DNA of 64,000 nucleotides, from the NCBI GenBank assembly GCA_900169235.1, contig FWCC01000040.1, forward strand, positions 62,001 to 126,000. The letters run 5' to 3'. The notes beneath the pieces were generated by a model, which saw nothing but the letters and a program-made list of their open reading frames with translations, was not told where the DNA came from and did no database searches. The position numbers were made by a program, and so were the translations under genes. Each line of letters begins with the position of its first letter. Position 1 is the stretch's first letter. The stretch is from Zarea fungicola (Eukaryota; Ascomycota; Sordariomycetes; Hypocreales; Cordycipitaceae). Positions 38,196-50,000 of the stretch are shown here, one piece after another.

Positions 38196-39049
38196 ATGAA
38201 GCGCTCGCGAGAGCCCGAGGAGCAATATACAGATCCTGCATCCCCAGACAGCGGCAGCGCCCAGGCGTCCGTCTCCGAGTCCCAGCACACCACCAAATAC
38301 ACAGAGCTTGACCTTGCTGTGGTTGATTCCGACGGCAACGACCCAGAACACCCACCTGCCGTAACCATGCGCTGCTTCTTACCGCCTCACTCTGAGACGC
38401 TGTCGTTTACCTCCTACAACGACTACGAAGCCCATTACAACAGCTTCCACACAAACCGCTGCCTGGAATGTCGCAAAAACTTGCCCAGCCAGCATCTTCT
38501 CGGTGTTCACATTGAAGAATGTCATGATCCCATTGTCAGAGTCAAGCGTGACCAGGGCGAGCACACCGTATAGCTTTCCATCTCCTCTCTTGTCTTGCCC
38601 CCCCGCTCATACAGCTAATCAAGTTGCACATACAGTACTCCTGCTTCGTTGAGGGCTGCGAGCGCAAGTGCCTGACGCACCAGAAGCGGCGCCTGCACAT
38701 GATTGACAAGCACATGTATCCCAAAAATTTCTTCTTCGCCGTCACCCGAGACGGCATTGACGGCCGGAGGTCGCTGCTCAATGATGGTACTCATCACCGG
38801 CGCCGGTCCTCCACCGCATCGCAGACCAAGGGAGCGAGACGGAGGGCAGCAACCTTGGAGACTGACGGACCGTTGCCAGGCGAACCAGACTCAAAAGGTA
38901 GACCCGCTACTCAACAGAAGCCAGCGGCCAAAACGAAACCTAACGACGCCGATATTGATGCTATTACTGGCAGCATGGCCTCGCTACGATTCATTCCTGG
39001 AGCGGTCAAGTTCGGAAACAGAGGCCGTGCTGGCTTTGCCAAACAATAA
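38196..39049 (+). CDS. ZNF511-like C2H2 zinc-finger protein
   Basis: A conserved eukaryotic C2H2 protein of 261 residues. Exons are 38196-38567 and 38636-39049, phase 0. After an acidic Ser-rich start come three finger-like units: MRCFLPP with the downstream HYNSFHTNRC, then CLECRKNLPSQHLLGVHIEE with CHD, and over the intron YSCFVEGCERKCLTHQKRRL followed by HMIDKHMYP and NFFFAV. The order and spacing match human ZNF511, including the VEGC finger after the intron. The C-terminus is basic and ends with RAGFAKQ. The function of this family is poorly known; nuclear location is likely. Confidence 0.88.
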
Positions 39050-39353
39050 CAGCAGCCGGCATATGGTCCTCAACCCCACGAAGTGTATGACGTTACGAAG
39101 AGCATTTAAGAACATAATATAAACCACGGAATAGTTCAAATTTGTATTCCACAGTTTCCAGGCTGCCATGGTTCTATATTATGATACAATATCCTGATAC
39201 CCGTTCTGTTTTCCCCCTGATTACCCAATGAAACCCGCTAAACTCCGTTGTAAAAAAAAATGCATTTTTTTTCTGAAGTATTCTCGCTTGTTGGTATATA
39301 GTTTGCCAGATAGCATGTGTTTTCAAGCAACAAAAGACGGCGTTTCGTGGCCA
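39050..39353. other. Convergent 3' spacer
   Basis: 304 bp between the ends of the zinc-finger gene and BUD31. AT-rich with an A run at about 39,252-39,260 and no coding feature. Confidence 0.5.
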
Positions 39354-39872
39354 TCAATCACCAGAGGAGCATCCTCGGCATCCGCAACTATTACATTCGA
39401 TTTCTTTTTGATCATCTTTGAGCTGCGCACGGGGAACACGACAGATGCATGTGCTGTTGAAATTTGTTTCTTTCGTTTGGACACAACGTAGGCAGCAGAG
39501 CTAGCAACGGAGCCGTTAGTAGGCCGGAATACAGAGCGCAATCAGCATCAAACAATTGATGAAACGTACCTTTTCATAACCTTGCTTCTTCCACTTGGCA
39601 ATGAGCATCGCGTCCGCGTAGCCATTCTTCAGCAGCCAGTCGTATAGCTGTTTGCTAATGGCTTCCTTGTCGTAGTACAGCTCGTATACGTAGCGGCTGC
39701 GCTGATGTGAAATCTGAAAAATCTCCCACTGCGCCTTGTATTTAGGGCCCGGCGGCGGGGGCTTGCTCTGCGCGTCCTTCATCTTGTTGGCAAAGATCAA
39801 CAGGTCATCCTCGATATCGCTGAAACCTTCGGGTGGCGGCTTGCGTTTTGAAGCGTGTCTTATGGCAGGCAT
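39354..39872 (-). CDS. bud31: BUD31/G10 pre-mRNA splicing factor
   Basis: BUD31 is a zinc-binding component of the spliceosome (Bact and C complexes) near the U2/U6 catalytic core. Exons on the minus strand are 39570-39872 and 39354-39500, giving 149 residues. The first contains [17 protein letters not shown] and [17 protein letters not shown]. The second is a cysteine-rich end, [14 protein letters not shown], then CICRVP, and finally [14 protein letters not shown], which bind a zinc cluster. The start at 39,872 ([10 protein letters not shown]) was preferred to an in-frame ATG at 39,902 because it matches the family start. Confidence 0.95.
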
Positions 39873-40243
39873 TTTTATGAGTAGTCTGGCCGTGTTTCTC
39901 AACTTTCTCGATGGGTGAGTCTATTTTTTTTCTATAACGGACGCCTTCGACTCGGGTGGCAACGACAAGCAAAAAAAAAAAGCCAATACCTGGATCAGTA
40001 TGGAATGCTTGTAGATTTTATGAGCTTGCCCAGATCGACTCTACTGGAGGGGCAATCTTCTTTGCCACAAAGTGTGGCGCGTGAGCTGCTTTACCGTGGC
40101 GGCAATACATTAGATGCACGTGACCGCGGTGATTCTGACGAGATGGGTGGCGCCCGAAGCTAGGCAACCTTGCCATCAAACCACGCTCCGGAAGTCGGTT
40201 TTGTTCCCAAAGGATCCAGCTCCAATTGAAACGTCTGCCCTCC
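39873..40243. promoter_or_regulatory. Bidirectional promoter, BUD31 and NDUFA6
   Basis: Only 371 bp separate the two divergent start codons, so both promoters share this segment. An A run (about 39,970-39,982) is the only obvious feature and may exclude nucleosomes. Confidence 0.55.
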
Positions 40244-41024
40244 ATGGCAATCACTCCGACTCAATTCGCCAAGAAAACGGCGCAGTGTACGTATTTCACT
40301 CTATTGCGGAGTTGCCGCGTCGCGACCCAAGTGGTGACAGATCGCTAATTTGAGATTGTAGCCGCCAACTGGACAGAGGCCAAGCGGCGAGTTCTTTCTT
40401 CCTACCGCGAATGGTTACGAGGGGTATGTGATTTTTCTTTGATTGTTCTTCCAAGCGCATCGGGCACACTGCATTGCAAATGCAATTGATCAACGGGTCA
40501 CCGACCGGGACCCGATTACGGTTGCGCAAGAGCAGCAGCAACACGATGCGACACGAAAACGGGGCAAGGGACAGAAATGCTGATGTTTGGAACTCGAATG
40601 CAGGCCCCTGAGGTGCAGACCATGTATAACATGCCCATGCCCATATCCGTCATCCGCAACCGCATGAGACAAGAATTTGAGCGCAACCGCTTCGTCAGCA
40701 AGCTGTCGGCCGTCGACGTTCTCCTGTTCAAGTCGCACGCCGAATATCAGGTAAGAAGAGGAGCATAGAAGCTATAACAGGAAAAAAAATACTCCACCCA
40801 GAAGCTAACCATTGCCTGCCTTTTCCCCTATGTTTTAGGAGACGATGAACTTTTGGAAGCAGAGCACACACATCCATGCATACTTCAAGGAGGAGAACTG
40901 GAGAGGAGAGGAAAGACTGCCGAATAGCTTCATGTCTGGATTTTTGCAGGTACGATGGCGATCTTCATTTCTTTAATATCACTGTGATTGGATTACTAAC
41001 AAGAAAATACAGGGCCGCAACTAG
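40244..41024 (+). CDS. ndufa6: Complex I accessory subunit NDUFA6 (B14, LYR family)
   Basis: A LYR-motif accessory subunit of mitochondrial NADH:ubiquinone oxidoreductase, which binds acyl-carrier protein on the matrix arm. Exons are 40244-40286, 40362-40423, 40604-40750, 40839-40949 and 41013-41024, giving 124 residues. The LYR-type motif appears in [12 protein letters not shown]. The C-terminal helix [19 protein letters not shown] matches the family (compare KVWKQRTH in animals). The last exon is only four codons (GRN and stop). There is no clear cleavable presequence, as usual for this subunit. Confidence 0.93.
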
Positions 41025-41312
41025 AGGGACGAATAGTGTTGTCCCATTTTGGCGTCGAAAATCTGCTGTGTATATATATAATTCCTAGACTTGAGCGAAT
41101 GCATTCACCAACCTCACCTTGACTTTACTGAAAATGAGTCGGCATGCCATGTAGCATGTAGCGTCTCTTTTAAAAACTCCTTTTGCCCGTTTTATTCAAC
41201 CGCGATTGATTAAAGAAAACAAGGAATACAGAAAAAAAAAACTCAAAATTCCAAAAACGCTCCGATGTAAAATCACAATGAAATGAAAGCTTGTCGCGTT
41301 GCTCTCCACTGT

Positions 41313-41973
41313 CTACCTATCAATACCATTCTCGTCGTTGAATTGCTGGCGCTTGGTGGAGAACTCATCCGCGACGACATCACAAACCTCCTGGAGGTCG
41401 CTGAGGCCCTTCTTAAGCGCATCAATGGCGGTACCCTCTGTAGTAGTGAGTTAGCTCCTAGCTTGGCAGGATGTTGTAACATGTGTTTCCGGAAATCGTA
41501 CCGTAAGTTTGTATTCTAATATTCATCCTGGCCTCTGAGGGATGCGGCATTGTGTAAGCACAGAACTCAACATCAGGGCTAATTGGGATAAAATGTTAGC
41601 AGTCAGTTTCCATTGCGATGAGTCCGTCGTGCGGGTCAGCTTCACTTTTTCATAATAATGTATCGCAGAGCATTTCCCATGGTGTGACCTTCCTCGATAA
41701 ACTCAAAAGAAGCAGCTGTATCTGTAGATCCAGGAAGCTGTGATTTGGAGACTCTTGTTAGCTTTCATTTGCATAGAATATCCATGAGGCAACGCTCACA
41801 ATCTTTACGCGCTGTGCCTCGGTTTCTTCCTCTTCTTCCTCTTCTTCTTCCTCTTCAGGTGCGCCATTCTCAGGCATGTCCTGGTCCGGAGCGTCCCCTA
41901 CCTGCGCAGTGAGGGGGGCATCTTGTATGGTGGCATCCTCGGCCGGGACATCCTTCTTGGTTCTGGAGGGCAT
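41313..41973 (-). CDS. rpc19: RNA polymerase I and III shared subunit RPC19 (AC19)
   Basis: RPC19 pairs with RPC40 in the assembly platform of RNA polymerases I and III, equivalent to bacterial alpha. Exons on the minus strand are 41800-41973, 41646-41737, 41502-41578 and 41313-41437, giving 155 residues, all joints in frame. After an acidic N-terminus with a run of eleven glutamates come the core motifs EEGHTMGNALRYIIMKNPDV, EFCAYTMPHPSEARMNIRIQ and TY over introns 2 and 3, followed by ALKKGLSDLQEVCDVV. The poly-Glu is encoded by a GAA/GAG repeat. It converges on NDUFA6 with 288 bp between the stop codons. Confidence 0.96.
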
Positions 41974-42526
41974 GGTTGGTGTGAATTGAAGTGTGAGTTT
42001 GGCGCACTGTTGGTTTCTATCGCAGAAGGTGTGGACTGTGAAGTGATCACTTTTAGTATGGAGCTCGCAAGTAAGAGCTGGCAGAAGATGAATTGATACT
42101 GGTTGAATGGACAAAGATGAGAGGTGAAATCGAGAATTTTGATATCGATAAAAGGTTGCTTTGCAATTGCTAACAAAATTTTGACGGAGGTGAAAATTAA
42201 GTGGGGCTGACGGGATCCGAAAGTGTACATCAGCAACTTCGAGGCCAATTGTCAATATATATCTATACTCGAATAGTGGATGCAGTTTTCGGATTTTTTT
42301 GATTTATTTTTTCTGGTGGGCTCTAGCAATTTATATGATCTAGGGACTAAAATTGTAAATTTAAAAATAAAGAGTTTCGCATTAAATAAGGTGATAAGCG
42401 GGCAAACATATACTGTCAGCCATTGCAGCCCGTGGTGGAAGAGATATGGAAACAGCCAAGAAGTGATGAGCTCAAAGAAAACTGACCAAAAAACAGCACT
42501 TGTCATTGCCAGGGAACAGATGCAGT

Positions 42527-42874
42527 TACTCAAGTATTGTTTATTCTTCTACACCACCCTATCAGAGTGTATCGACATTCAATGTCGTACCACGTCAAAC
42601 TTGAGATCTAACTAGTACAGGGTAAGCCATCATTGGAAGGACCGCCACATTCAAGCCAACCCAACCGCGGTTCGTAGAACAGCCACAGGAACTAATGTAT
42701 CCATGACTGCCAAAAGCTCCAGGTAGCAAATCAGGTGGTCTAACTGAATTACAATGGGACGGCGACTCGTTTCTATCGATAGGCCCGATCACCATCCCCA
42801 GCCAAGTTTCCTGGGATGAAGAATTGCTTGCCTTTGGCTTGGATGCAAACGCGCCGGTGGATGGACGTGTTTGA
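42527..42874 (+). pseudogene. Relic of a protein C-terminus, three in-frame stops
   Basis: One frame reads as protein for 115 codons to a final TGA but has three internal stops: TGA at 42,602, TAA at 42,623 and TGA at 42,704. Protein-like parts are YSSTPPYQSVSTFNVVPRQT, TATFKPTQPRFVEQPQELMY and ELQWDGDSFLSIGPITIPSQ with VSWDEELLAFGLDANAPVDG. The Pro/Gln/Ser-rich then acidic style recalls the tail of a fungal regulator, but I do not recognise the family. No length change is needed, only point mutations. The TAA could come from CAA by a CpA to TpA change, as in repeat-induced point mutation. Confidence 0.5.
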
Positions 42875-43049
42875 CCAGGAGGCCCCTAGTTTGACGCCAC
42901 AAATCCAATGTTGAAACGCTGCCAGGGGATGATACAAGTAAGCCATGTCCAGGTTCTGACTCCTTGCATGGCAGTGAACAACAGGCGAAAGGAAAGAAAA
43001 AAGTGGACCGAAAGGATATACACCAAGTACGATATAGCCAATTTTATTC

Positions 43050-43090
43050 CTTTTTTATTTTTTATTTTTTATTTTTTATTTTTTTTATTA
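43050..43090. repeat. T-rich tandem repeat (T5-8 A units)
   Basis: Five or so consecutive units of a T run followed by A, with small length differences. A simple low-complexity tract with no coding value. Confidence 0.85.
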
Positions 43091-45649
43091 CTCTTAGTGC
43101 TATTTATTTCCATCCGCAATCGAGGCTTTAGAGAAGTGCTACTTTTTTTCGGGGTGGTTTCCATTCAACAATTTTGAGGATCACCTTTTAGCCTTTCACC
43201 AGTCGTCTATTATTGGTAGAATTGGTAGCTCCTTTACCCAATGGGGAGGGATTGGGGACCCTCTATTTTTGCACTTTGCCACAGCGCGTCCGCCTTGCTT
43301 TCAGCCCATGTTAACTGAATCTGATGTTTAGTACAGGGGTCGCACAGTACAAGGTTTTCGATGTCCGCCTCCAAATGTCAAGTCAAAAGTTGAGACAAAA
43401 CTACTGATCAACATGGTTAACTGCATAATTCAAGTTTAAAGAAGTTTGACACAAGTGAAAATTATTCAACGCATATTTTCTCGTATTGAGGGAGCCGGAG
43501 CGTGTGCGATATTAAGCAATGAGTGTGCCAAGGCGGGCTGCAGATGTCAACTGATTGTACTGAACAAGGGTTAGAAATCAGAATAAGAAAAGCGTGCAGG
43601 AAAATACGATCGGCATATAAAGGAAGCAGTATTATGCTTTAAATTGTCCCAGTATGCATATCGTCATTAGCTTTATTACCATTACCGGCAATATAATCGG
43701 GTGCCACGCGAAGTATGAATACCCATGCGCAGGCGAGCCGAACAATAAAATCCAGCCAGCCGTTCCAAGGACCCCTAAAACCTGAGACGTTGACGCGTCT
43801 CAGGTGAAGAGCGGGGCACGGCTTTCGTCAAGGGGCGGACTGCGGACTGCATGAATGGGTTTTCTTTTTTTGCCGTCGTGGTGAAACGAAAAATGCAGTG
43901 CAAAAGAATCAATAGAAATGCTGCGCAGACAAACTCCAACAAAGGCACAAAAACTACTGGAATGGGACACTTGCAGATGAGCGGCTAGGGTGATGTGATT
44001 GTGATTGCAGCCGCCCGTGGCTGCATGTGGTTTGGCAGCCGTCATGATCTGTTATGCGTAACTGAGGCGCCAGCGAAGGTAATAATGAAATGCGGTGCGT
44101 GTCAAATCCACTGCATATTTATTATCTAAAGAACTGCGACATCTCGCATTTGTCGATGCCGAGAACTCTCTCAGGCTCATCGCAGATCAACGTGGGCTTG
44201 AGAGGACCTTGCAGTTTTCCAGCTGCTCCAACACCTTTGCCTCACGTTAAAGTCCATAATTTGTGTGTAACGAACACATGGGGTACGGAGTAGTCTGAAG
44301 ATAAATTAAACAGGGACAAAGAAGGAATCGCGCAATAGAAACTGAATTGCGCAAGGGTTTTACCCCGGGTAGTCCCATTGCCACTCACCAGGGGACCCCA
44401 GGGTTCACCCCAAAACGTCCTCTGCGTAATAATAGAAATAAACCTACCAGTAACCCATCGGATGCCAGGATAAAGGCAAAGGGCAATATATGCTTTTATA
44501 GTGTTTTCGGCCAGAATTTTGAGCATGCAAACGCAAATTGATGAGGCGGTTTTGTACAATTTTGGGACGATGCGGCCATCCAAGTCGATTATGGGTTTAT
44601 CCTACAGAGCCACCCATTTGACCAATGCAGCCCTCACAAGAACGGTCTACTAGATCCCGCACTCACGGTGTTCTTTATTGATGCCATAAATGCTCCTGCC
44701 GAAACTAAACTAACTTCTGTTTTTTTTTTTCGCATCAGCGGAGTGCAACACGCCACGCCCGAGCCTTGACCCGAATTGGGCAAGGCGAATAACGTTGCAG
44801 GGTTGTTGGTATTGTGAATGAGAAAATAGGCTGAGGCTGTAGTTTTTGGGGGCATAAAATAGATTGAAATATATAATGATAATATTTGCCAAACCGCCCA
44901 AACAGGATGATGACAAGGTGTGGACAGCAGTGCTGGTCGCAGCATGACATAACTACCTAGTAGTTAGTTAGTACGAACCTATTATAATGTAAACGGCAGC
45001 CTGCATGGTTTGGTGAAGCGCAACTGCGGGCTGTTCAGGCCGGGCGCACTGCTGTGTCTGCACTACTGCACTCACTGAAACGACGTGCGAAAGAAGCCAA
45101 CAGCTTTGTGCGGGCAATCAGAACGAAGTGGATCGAACTTGGTATCAAGTCTTTCTTGTCAAGATGCAACCGTTTGAATACAAACGGAGAGGATCGTGCT
45201 TCGAACAGCGTAACAAAAGTGCACCAATAGTTCGTCCACCAGTCTCTGGCGGAGAGGCTCATTGGAGACACCCCTTCTAACTTGTTCAGCCAGCCACACC
45301 CCTCCTTTTTGATAGCCCTGTTTTTGCTGAGCTGTGTGACATCGTATCGATAGGTTGTCGACACCTGGAGGAATGAAATTGCAAGTTCAACAGCCAGCAG
45401 TCAAGCGAACGGTGACCACGGTGAGGGCAACTATAACTGTATAGATAAAATCTCCATTATGCCTGTATCCATTTATTGGCATGCGACCGATCTTTTGAAT
45501 ATTTATTTGATCTTCAGCTGACTGGCGTTTGGATGACTCGTGGACTTGCATAGGTACGAGTAACTAGTTTATTATCCTTTTGGATGTCATAAAGGAGCAG
45601 GCTCCACAAAGCCATCTTGGAGACATAAAAGTACTTAGGTACTATCTAG

Positions 45650-45850
45650 TACAGCTGCGGTATAATCCTTACCTCTACTTTATTATAGAGAAGTAAATAA
45701 TAAAAAATAATTTAAATATAGTTATAACTAAATGGCTAGTTATATTATGATTTTATATATTTTTTATACAGTTAACCTATCTTTTTCTTTAACTAAGAGA
45801 AGTAGATGTATTCTATCTTTCTTGATGTTTATTTTGTAATGTGCTGTACC
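45650..45850. repeat. AT-rich tract, possible mutated repeat
   Basis: About 200 bp, very rich in A and T with many TA steps, between ordinary-composition flanks. GTACAGC occurs at the left edge (about 45,650) and its inverse GCTGTAC at the right edge (about 45,844), but this is only seven bases and may be chance. It could be a small repeat eroded by C-to-T mutation. Confidence 0.4.
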
Positions 45851-47848
45851 TCTCTTAGCGTGCTGGCTCCTCATTGGCTGTAGAAACATCTTGCTCCTTT
45901 ATGACATCCAAAGGGATAGTGGTTTCGTTTTTGAGGTAAAATAATCGTAAGACAAAGGCGTGCTGACTGCTCCTCACGGTAGAGTCTCGGAACATGCCGC
46001 AAAAAGGCCTGCCTTCTCTGCACATGGAAATTTTCCCTTGCGTTGGCTACTATTATTTTGCAGAGGTGCCCAGAAGGAGAGATCGAGTAGGTCTGTATAT
46101 GGTGACAATCCATCTTGCGCGTTTTTAGTATACAGTTCAAGTCTTTACGGAATATTGACACGCCTATACCTCCCAATTTTAGTTGTTTTGCCTGTTGGCG
46201 GCTCCTCCTGAACGTCAGCCAACCACCTGAACGCTGTAGGCGCTGCAAACCAGCGATCTATTCGACTAGGTACACTTACCTTGTCGCTCCCTACAAACAA
46301 GCAGTGCGTTTTCCTCGACAGCAACATTTATAACCTATCATAAACTGGTACTGACCAGTAAAGGATACATGAAAGAAATAAAATACCTTTTCAAACTTGT
46401 CGCATACTTGGCGCAGCCTCCAAGGCATCTTGACTCCTAACCCGGTATGCTCTGCTGGGGCATTCTGGTCAATTGTAGCGAGCCACACAGACGCACACAC
46501 CCCCTGGGAGCTCCTCGTCCGCCTCCACTCCCTATAATACAGTGTTGGCCAATACCAGCGTCTCGCTGTGCTCTGTCTGCACTGGACCGAGAACTCAACT
46601 GAACTAGCTTCAAGCTAGACCAGACTAAAACTAAACCCAAAACCTCGCCGCCTCCTGGCTGCTCCAGATTCGTGCATCGGCACGGCCCCCTGTTCTTTTT
46701 TTGTGCGTGGCAGTGGGCGGATGTGCATCGACTGCTTGTTTCTGCTTCATGGCTCCTGCGGTACATATATACATATATATATCCTATACCAGTACCGGTT
46801 AGAGCTGGGTACCAGTATTGAGGGTTCGTTACAGCTGCAGCCAGCAGGAATATTAAAATAAAAGGATTATGGAAGTGAATGAAGAAGCAATTACATATAT
46901 TGACTGTCGTTTTAACCCCCCATCAATCATCCGCCCCCAATGTTAAACCCTGTAAATATCTGGCTTGGAGACAGTACTAGTACACTGTCAACTGTGTAGT
47001 ACCTTGTTACGCCGTACCTACGGTCTGCGCTACGAATACTACAGTAACTACAGGCATCAGGCGACAGAGGTACCCTTGTACTCTTTACAGGCCCGCTGTG
47101 GAACTTGTCCGCCGTAGCCCGCCCACACACAGCTGCTTGTCGCTCCTGCTGTTTCTTGTCTGTCCACCATCCAAGTCCCCTGATCCGCTCCTGCCTGCCC
47201 GCCCTTGGCTTCCATAGTGGGAATTTCTTTCCCCTCCCCTCTACTAGTACCTCCTCCAAGTTACTCCGTACGTCTGCATGCTTGACTGTCTTGTCTCGAC
47301 TTTCTGCAGCACTTTTACCCCCTCTCTACCCTCCTCCTCTTCCTCTTCACCCCCTCTTCCTTCCTGCAACCAAGCGTGCTTTTCTTTCTTGCGCGACGTT
47401 GCTTTTGCAAACAGGACCTCGTTTTTCCCTGACCGCCACTCTTTCTTTGCTTAACTGGCTAGTTCACTGTTTGCGATTGACCCATCTTCAAACACCAAAG
47501 ACCTGGCTGGTCTGGTCCTCTTATATACGCGACGATACGCGCCGGGAAGCCGCCTCGACTTGCCCGCCCCTCAAAACCAAAAATCGCACTGTCTAAACCC
47601 CGAGGGCTCTTGTAATAGACAGTTTTTGTCTTGTACTGCTCATTAGTCGCAATAATCTCACGCAGCGCTTCATCTCCTCTCGCGCCGAGCAAACCTGCCG
47701 TCCTCGACGGCTACCACCTTCCTCGGTTCTTACCAGCAATCAGCGCTTCGGCCTCGTGTGCCGTGCTCGAATCTCGACGTTGACTTCTCAAAACACATAC
47801 TCTTTGAATCGCAGCAATCATAACCACGCCTCTGGCTAACCGTCTACA

Positions 47849-49202
47849 ATGAGTACTGCAATCGCCATGGCTCCCTCTCCTGCTCCCCATGAGAGGGACT
47901 CTATTGTCACGGCTCCTGGCTCCGCCTCGACCGCTCCAACAGCCAACGGGGCCTCGTCACCCGCTTCGCATAGATCAACACCCGCTTCACGGCCTGCCAC
48001 CGCGCAGGCATCTTCTCAAAAGTCCGGGAGCAGAAGCCCAAGAGCACCTGCATCTTCCGGCAAAGCCTCCCCAGCTACCGCGTATGTTCAGCTCAGCTCC
48101 CGAGTCCTTAACCTGTGGGTTGAGACTGAAAATGCTAACGAATTTTAGCAGATCCAAAGTCGATGGTTCTACCCCGAAAGTAGTCATTAAGAAGGAACCT
48201 GGCTCTCCGACTCTTGGAAACGCTCGCCCAAGACCGCGCAGACTCGATCTCTCGAAAAATACCCTTAATAGCAACTCCCCCGCCTCGGCTCTTCCATTAA
48301 CTGCTAGAGACAGTCTCGGAATCCAAGAGGTTGGCCTCGCTTGTCTGTCACCTGGCTTTGTCACCCAGGATCCCGTTATGAATCAGCAGCTCCAGCGCAG
48401 TCTAAGCGTTCGTGAGCAGCAGCGCAACATTATCGAGGCTCGTCTACAACAGCAGTCGGCCAAGGGTGACGGTACAAACCCAGAAAATTCTGCTCAGTTT
48501 TCTGCCAAGACACCTGGAATGTCGTCGCACCGTAAACGAGCCCCTCCGGGACTGTCTATTGTTGCGCCTTCCCATGAACAATTTGCACACGAGCGTGTAA
48601 TTCAGTCCGCGCCCCTCGGTCATAGCTTCACCGGCCGTCATCAACCTGCGCCGCTGTCGCGGCATGTCCCAACCCGGCCTGGTAATAGCAGTCAATCACA
48701 CATTCACCATGTCCCGGCCACACAAACTAACAACCGCCTCCCACCTATCCACGACGTTTTCTCGCAAGCGCACCACGCTGAGCCTCAACAGTCTTCGTAT
48801 AGTTCTGTCTCTCGCGCACCACTGGCTTCTCCCGGCCACCCAAATTCAACACACCAGGCCCCTTTGTCTGCTCGCCCCAGAGAGTACAAGTCTGCCGAGG
48901 AAGCCCAGCAAGAACTTGCCGGTGGCCGTGCTGAGCTCCTGCCCAAGATTGTGCACTACGGGGGCCACCAACCGCCTACACCACCATCTCCCGTTGGTGG
49001 TCGTGTCGGCAGCAGCAGCAGCAGCAGAAGACGAAACCGCGCAGAGTACGAGGATGGGGCCAGCCCTCCGCTCGGCCATGGACCTGCGACTAGCAGACGC
49101 GGGCCGTTTGGCGCTGGTCGTGACAGTCCCGAATCACAGCGTGCCAAGAGGGAAGAGTTTTTGCAGCTATGTGAGCGGGCGTGGGATTTGTTCCACTCGT
49201 AG
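47849..49202 (+). CDS. Disordered fungal protein of unknown function
   Basis: A 428-residue protein, almost all predicted to be disordered from its Ser/Pro/Gln/His content. Exons are 47849-48081 and 48149-49202. More ordered-looking segments are the helix-forming MNQQLQRSLSVREQQRNIIE (about 180-200) and the C-terminal SQRAKREEFLQLCERAWDLF, which could be a short interaction helix. The basic patch RPRRLDLSKN and the VVIKKEP segment could be a nuclear or modification signal, but that is a guess. The acceptor is TAGCAG, so splicing may include or skip one codon. It has a long pyrimidine-rich leader of up to 700 bp. I do not recognise a family. Confidence 0.78.
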
Positions 49203-49969
49203 CCTAGACGTGAGGTAAACACATTCTAGGTTAATGATGCACATTTCTGTATGATTCCAAGCGGCGCCTTTAAATCTAGGGTTTGACCAGTTCCCGGAGC
49301 ATGAAGGCGTCAACTTGTCTACTTTTCTGGCTCGCTGAATTCCTTTTCATATTTATATTTTATATTCACGCCGATTGTTTTCTATTCCTGAAAAAGGGGG
49401 AAACGGCTGTTGCAGCTGGAGACCTGCAAGTCTTATGGCAGGCTTATTGGGATGGACACTGTACATGAGAAACGCCGCGCACGGAATGGGCTTTGCTTTT
49501 GATCATGTTGGTTGATTGTAGGATTTTTTTGGCCATTTCCGGGTTCAAGTGAAGAAGACTTCCATTGTCTTTCTTTTTTCTTTTTGACGCTATTTCTTTT
49601 CTTTTCTTTTGTTTTTATTGCATGGATTGGTCTTCACTGTCGTTTTTATGTTCTTTTATTCTGCTTCCGGAAGGTTGAATTGCAACGATGAATCGTCACG
49701 GCCGGACGATGAATTTATGGCGCAAACGGGATTTGGTAAAGTATCTTTAAATGGGTTTCTTTGGTTCATCTGGTAGGATGAATGGTAATCGGCCACTAAT
49801 GGTCCTGAAGAACCGAATTACTTGGTGTGTTGTGAATAACTACCTGTATGTTTGCCATCGACAGGTTTATCTCAGAACTATGCCTGCATGATGTGTGAAT
49901 ACACTCTACTTTTTCATCGTAACTAAAGCTGTCTCTCTTAATGGTGAATATTACACTTTCCCTATGTAA

Positions 49970-50000
<31 letters not shown>

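Larger units (their letters stand above)
41974..47848. other. Gene-poor region
   Basis: Nearly 5.9 kb without an intact gene. It contains a gene relic at 42,527-42,874, a T-rich tandem repeat at 43,050-43,090, an AT-rich tract at about 45,650-45,850, a GTAC-rich stretch at about 46,760-47,100, and the long pyrimidine-rich leader of the gene that starts at 47,849. A 125-codon minus-strand frame at 45,871-46,248 lacks any family feature. Confidence 0.5.

Noticed and set aside
45035..45364. 109-codon minus-strand frame
   Set aside because: No start context, splice signal or family similarity that I recognise.
45871..46248. 125-codon minus-strand frame
   Set aside because: No recognisable domain; flanked by AT-rich DNA. 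Kept only as an unexplained open frame.
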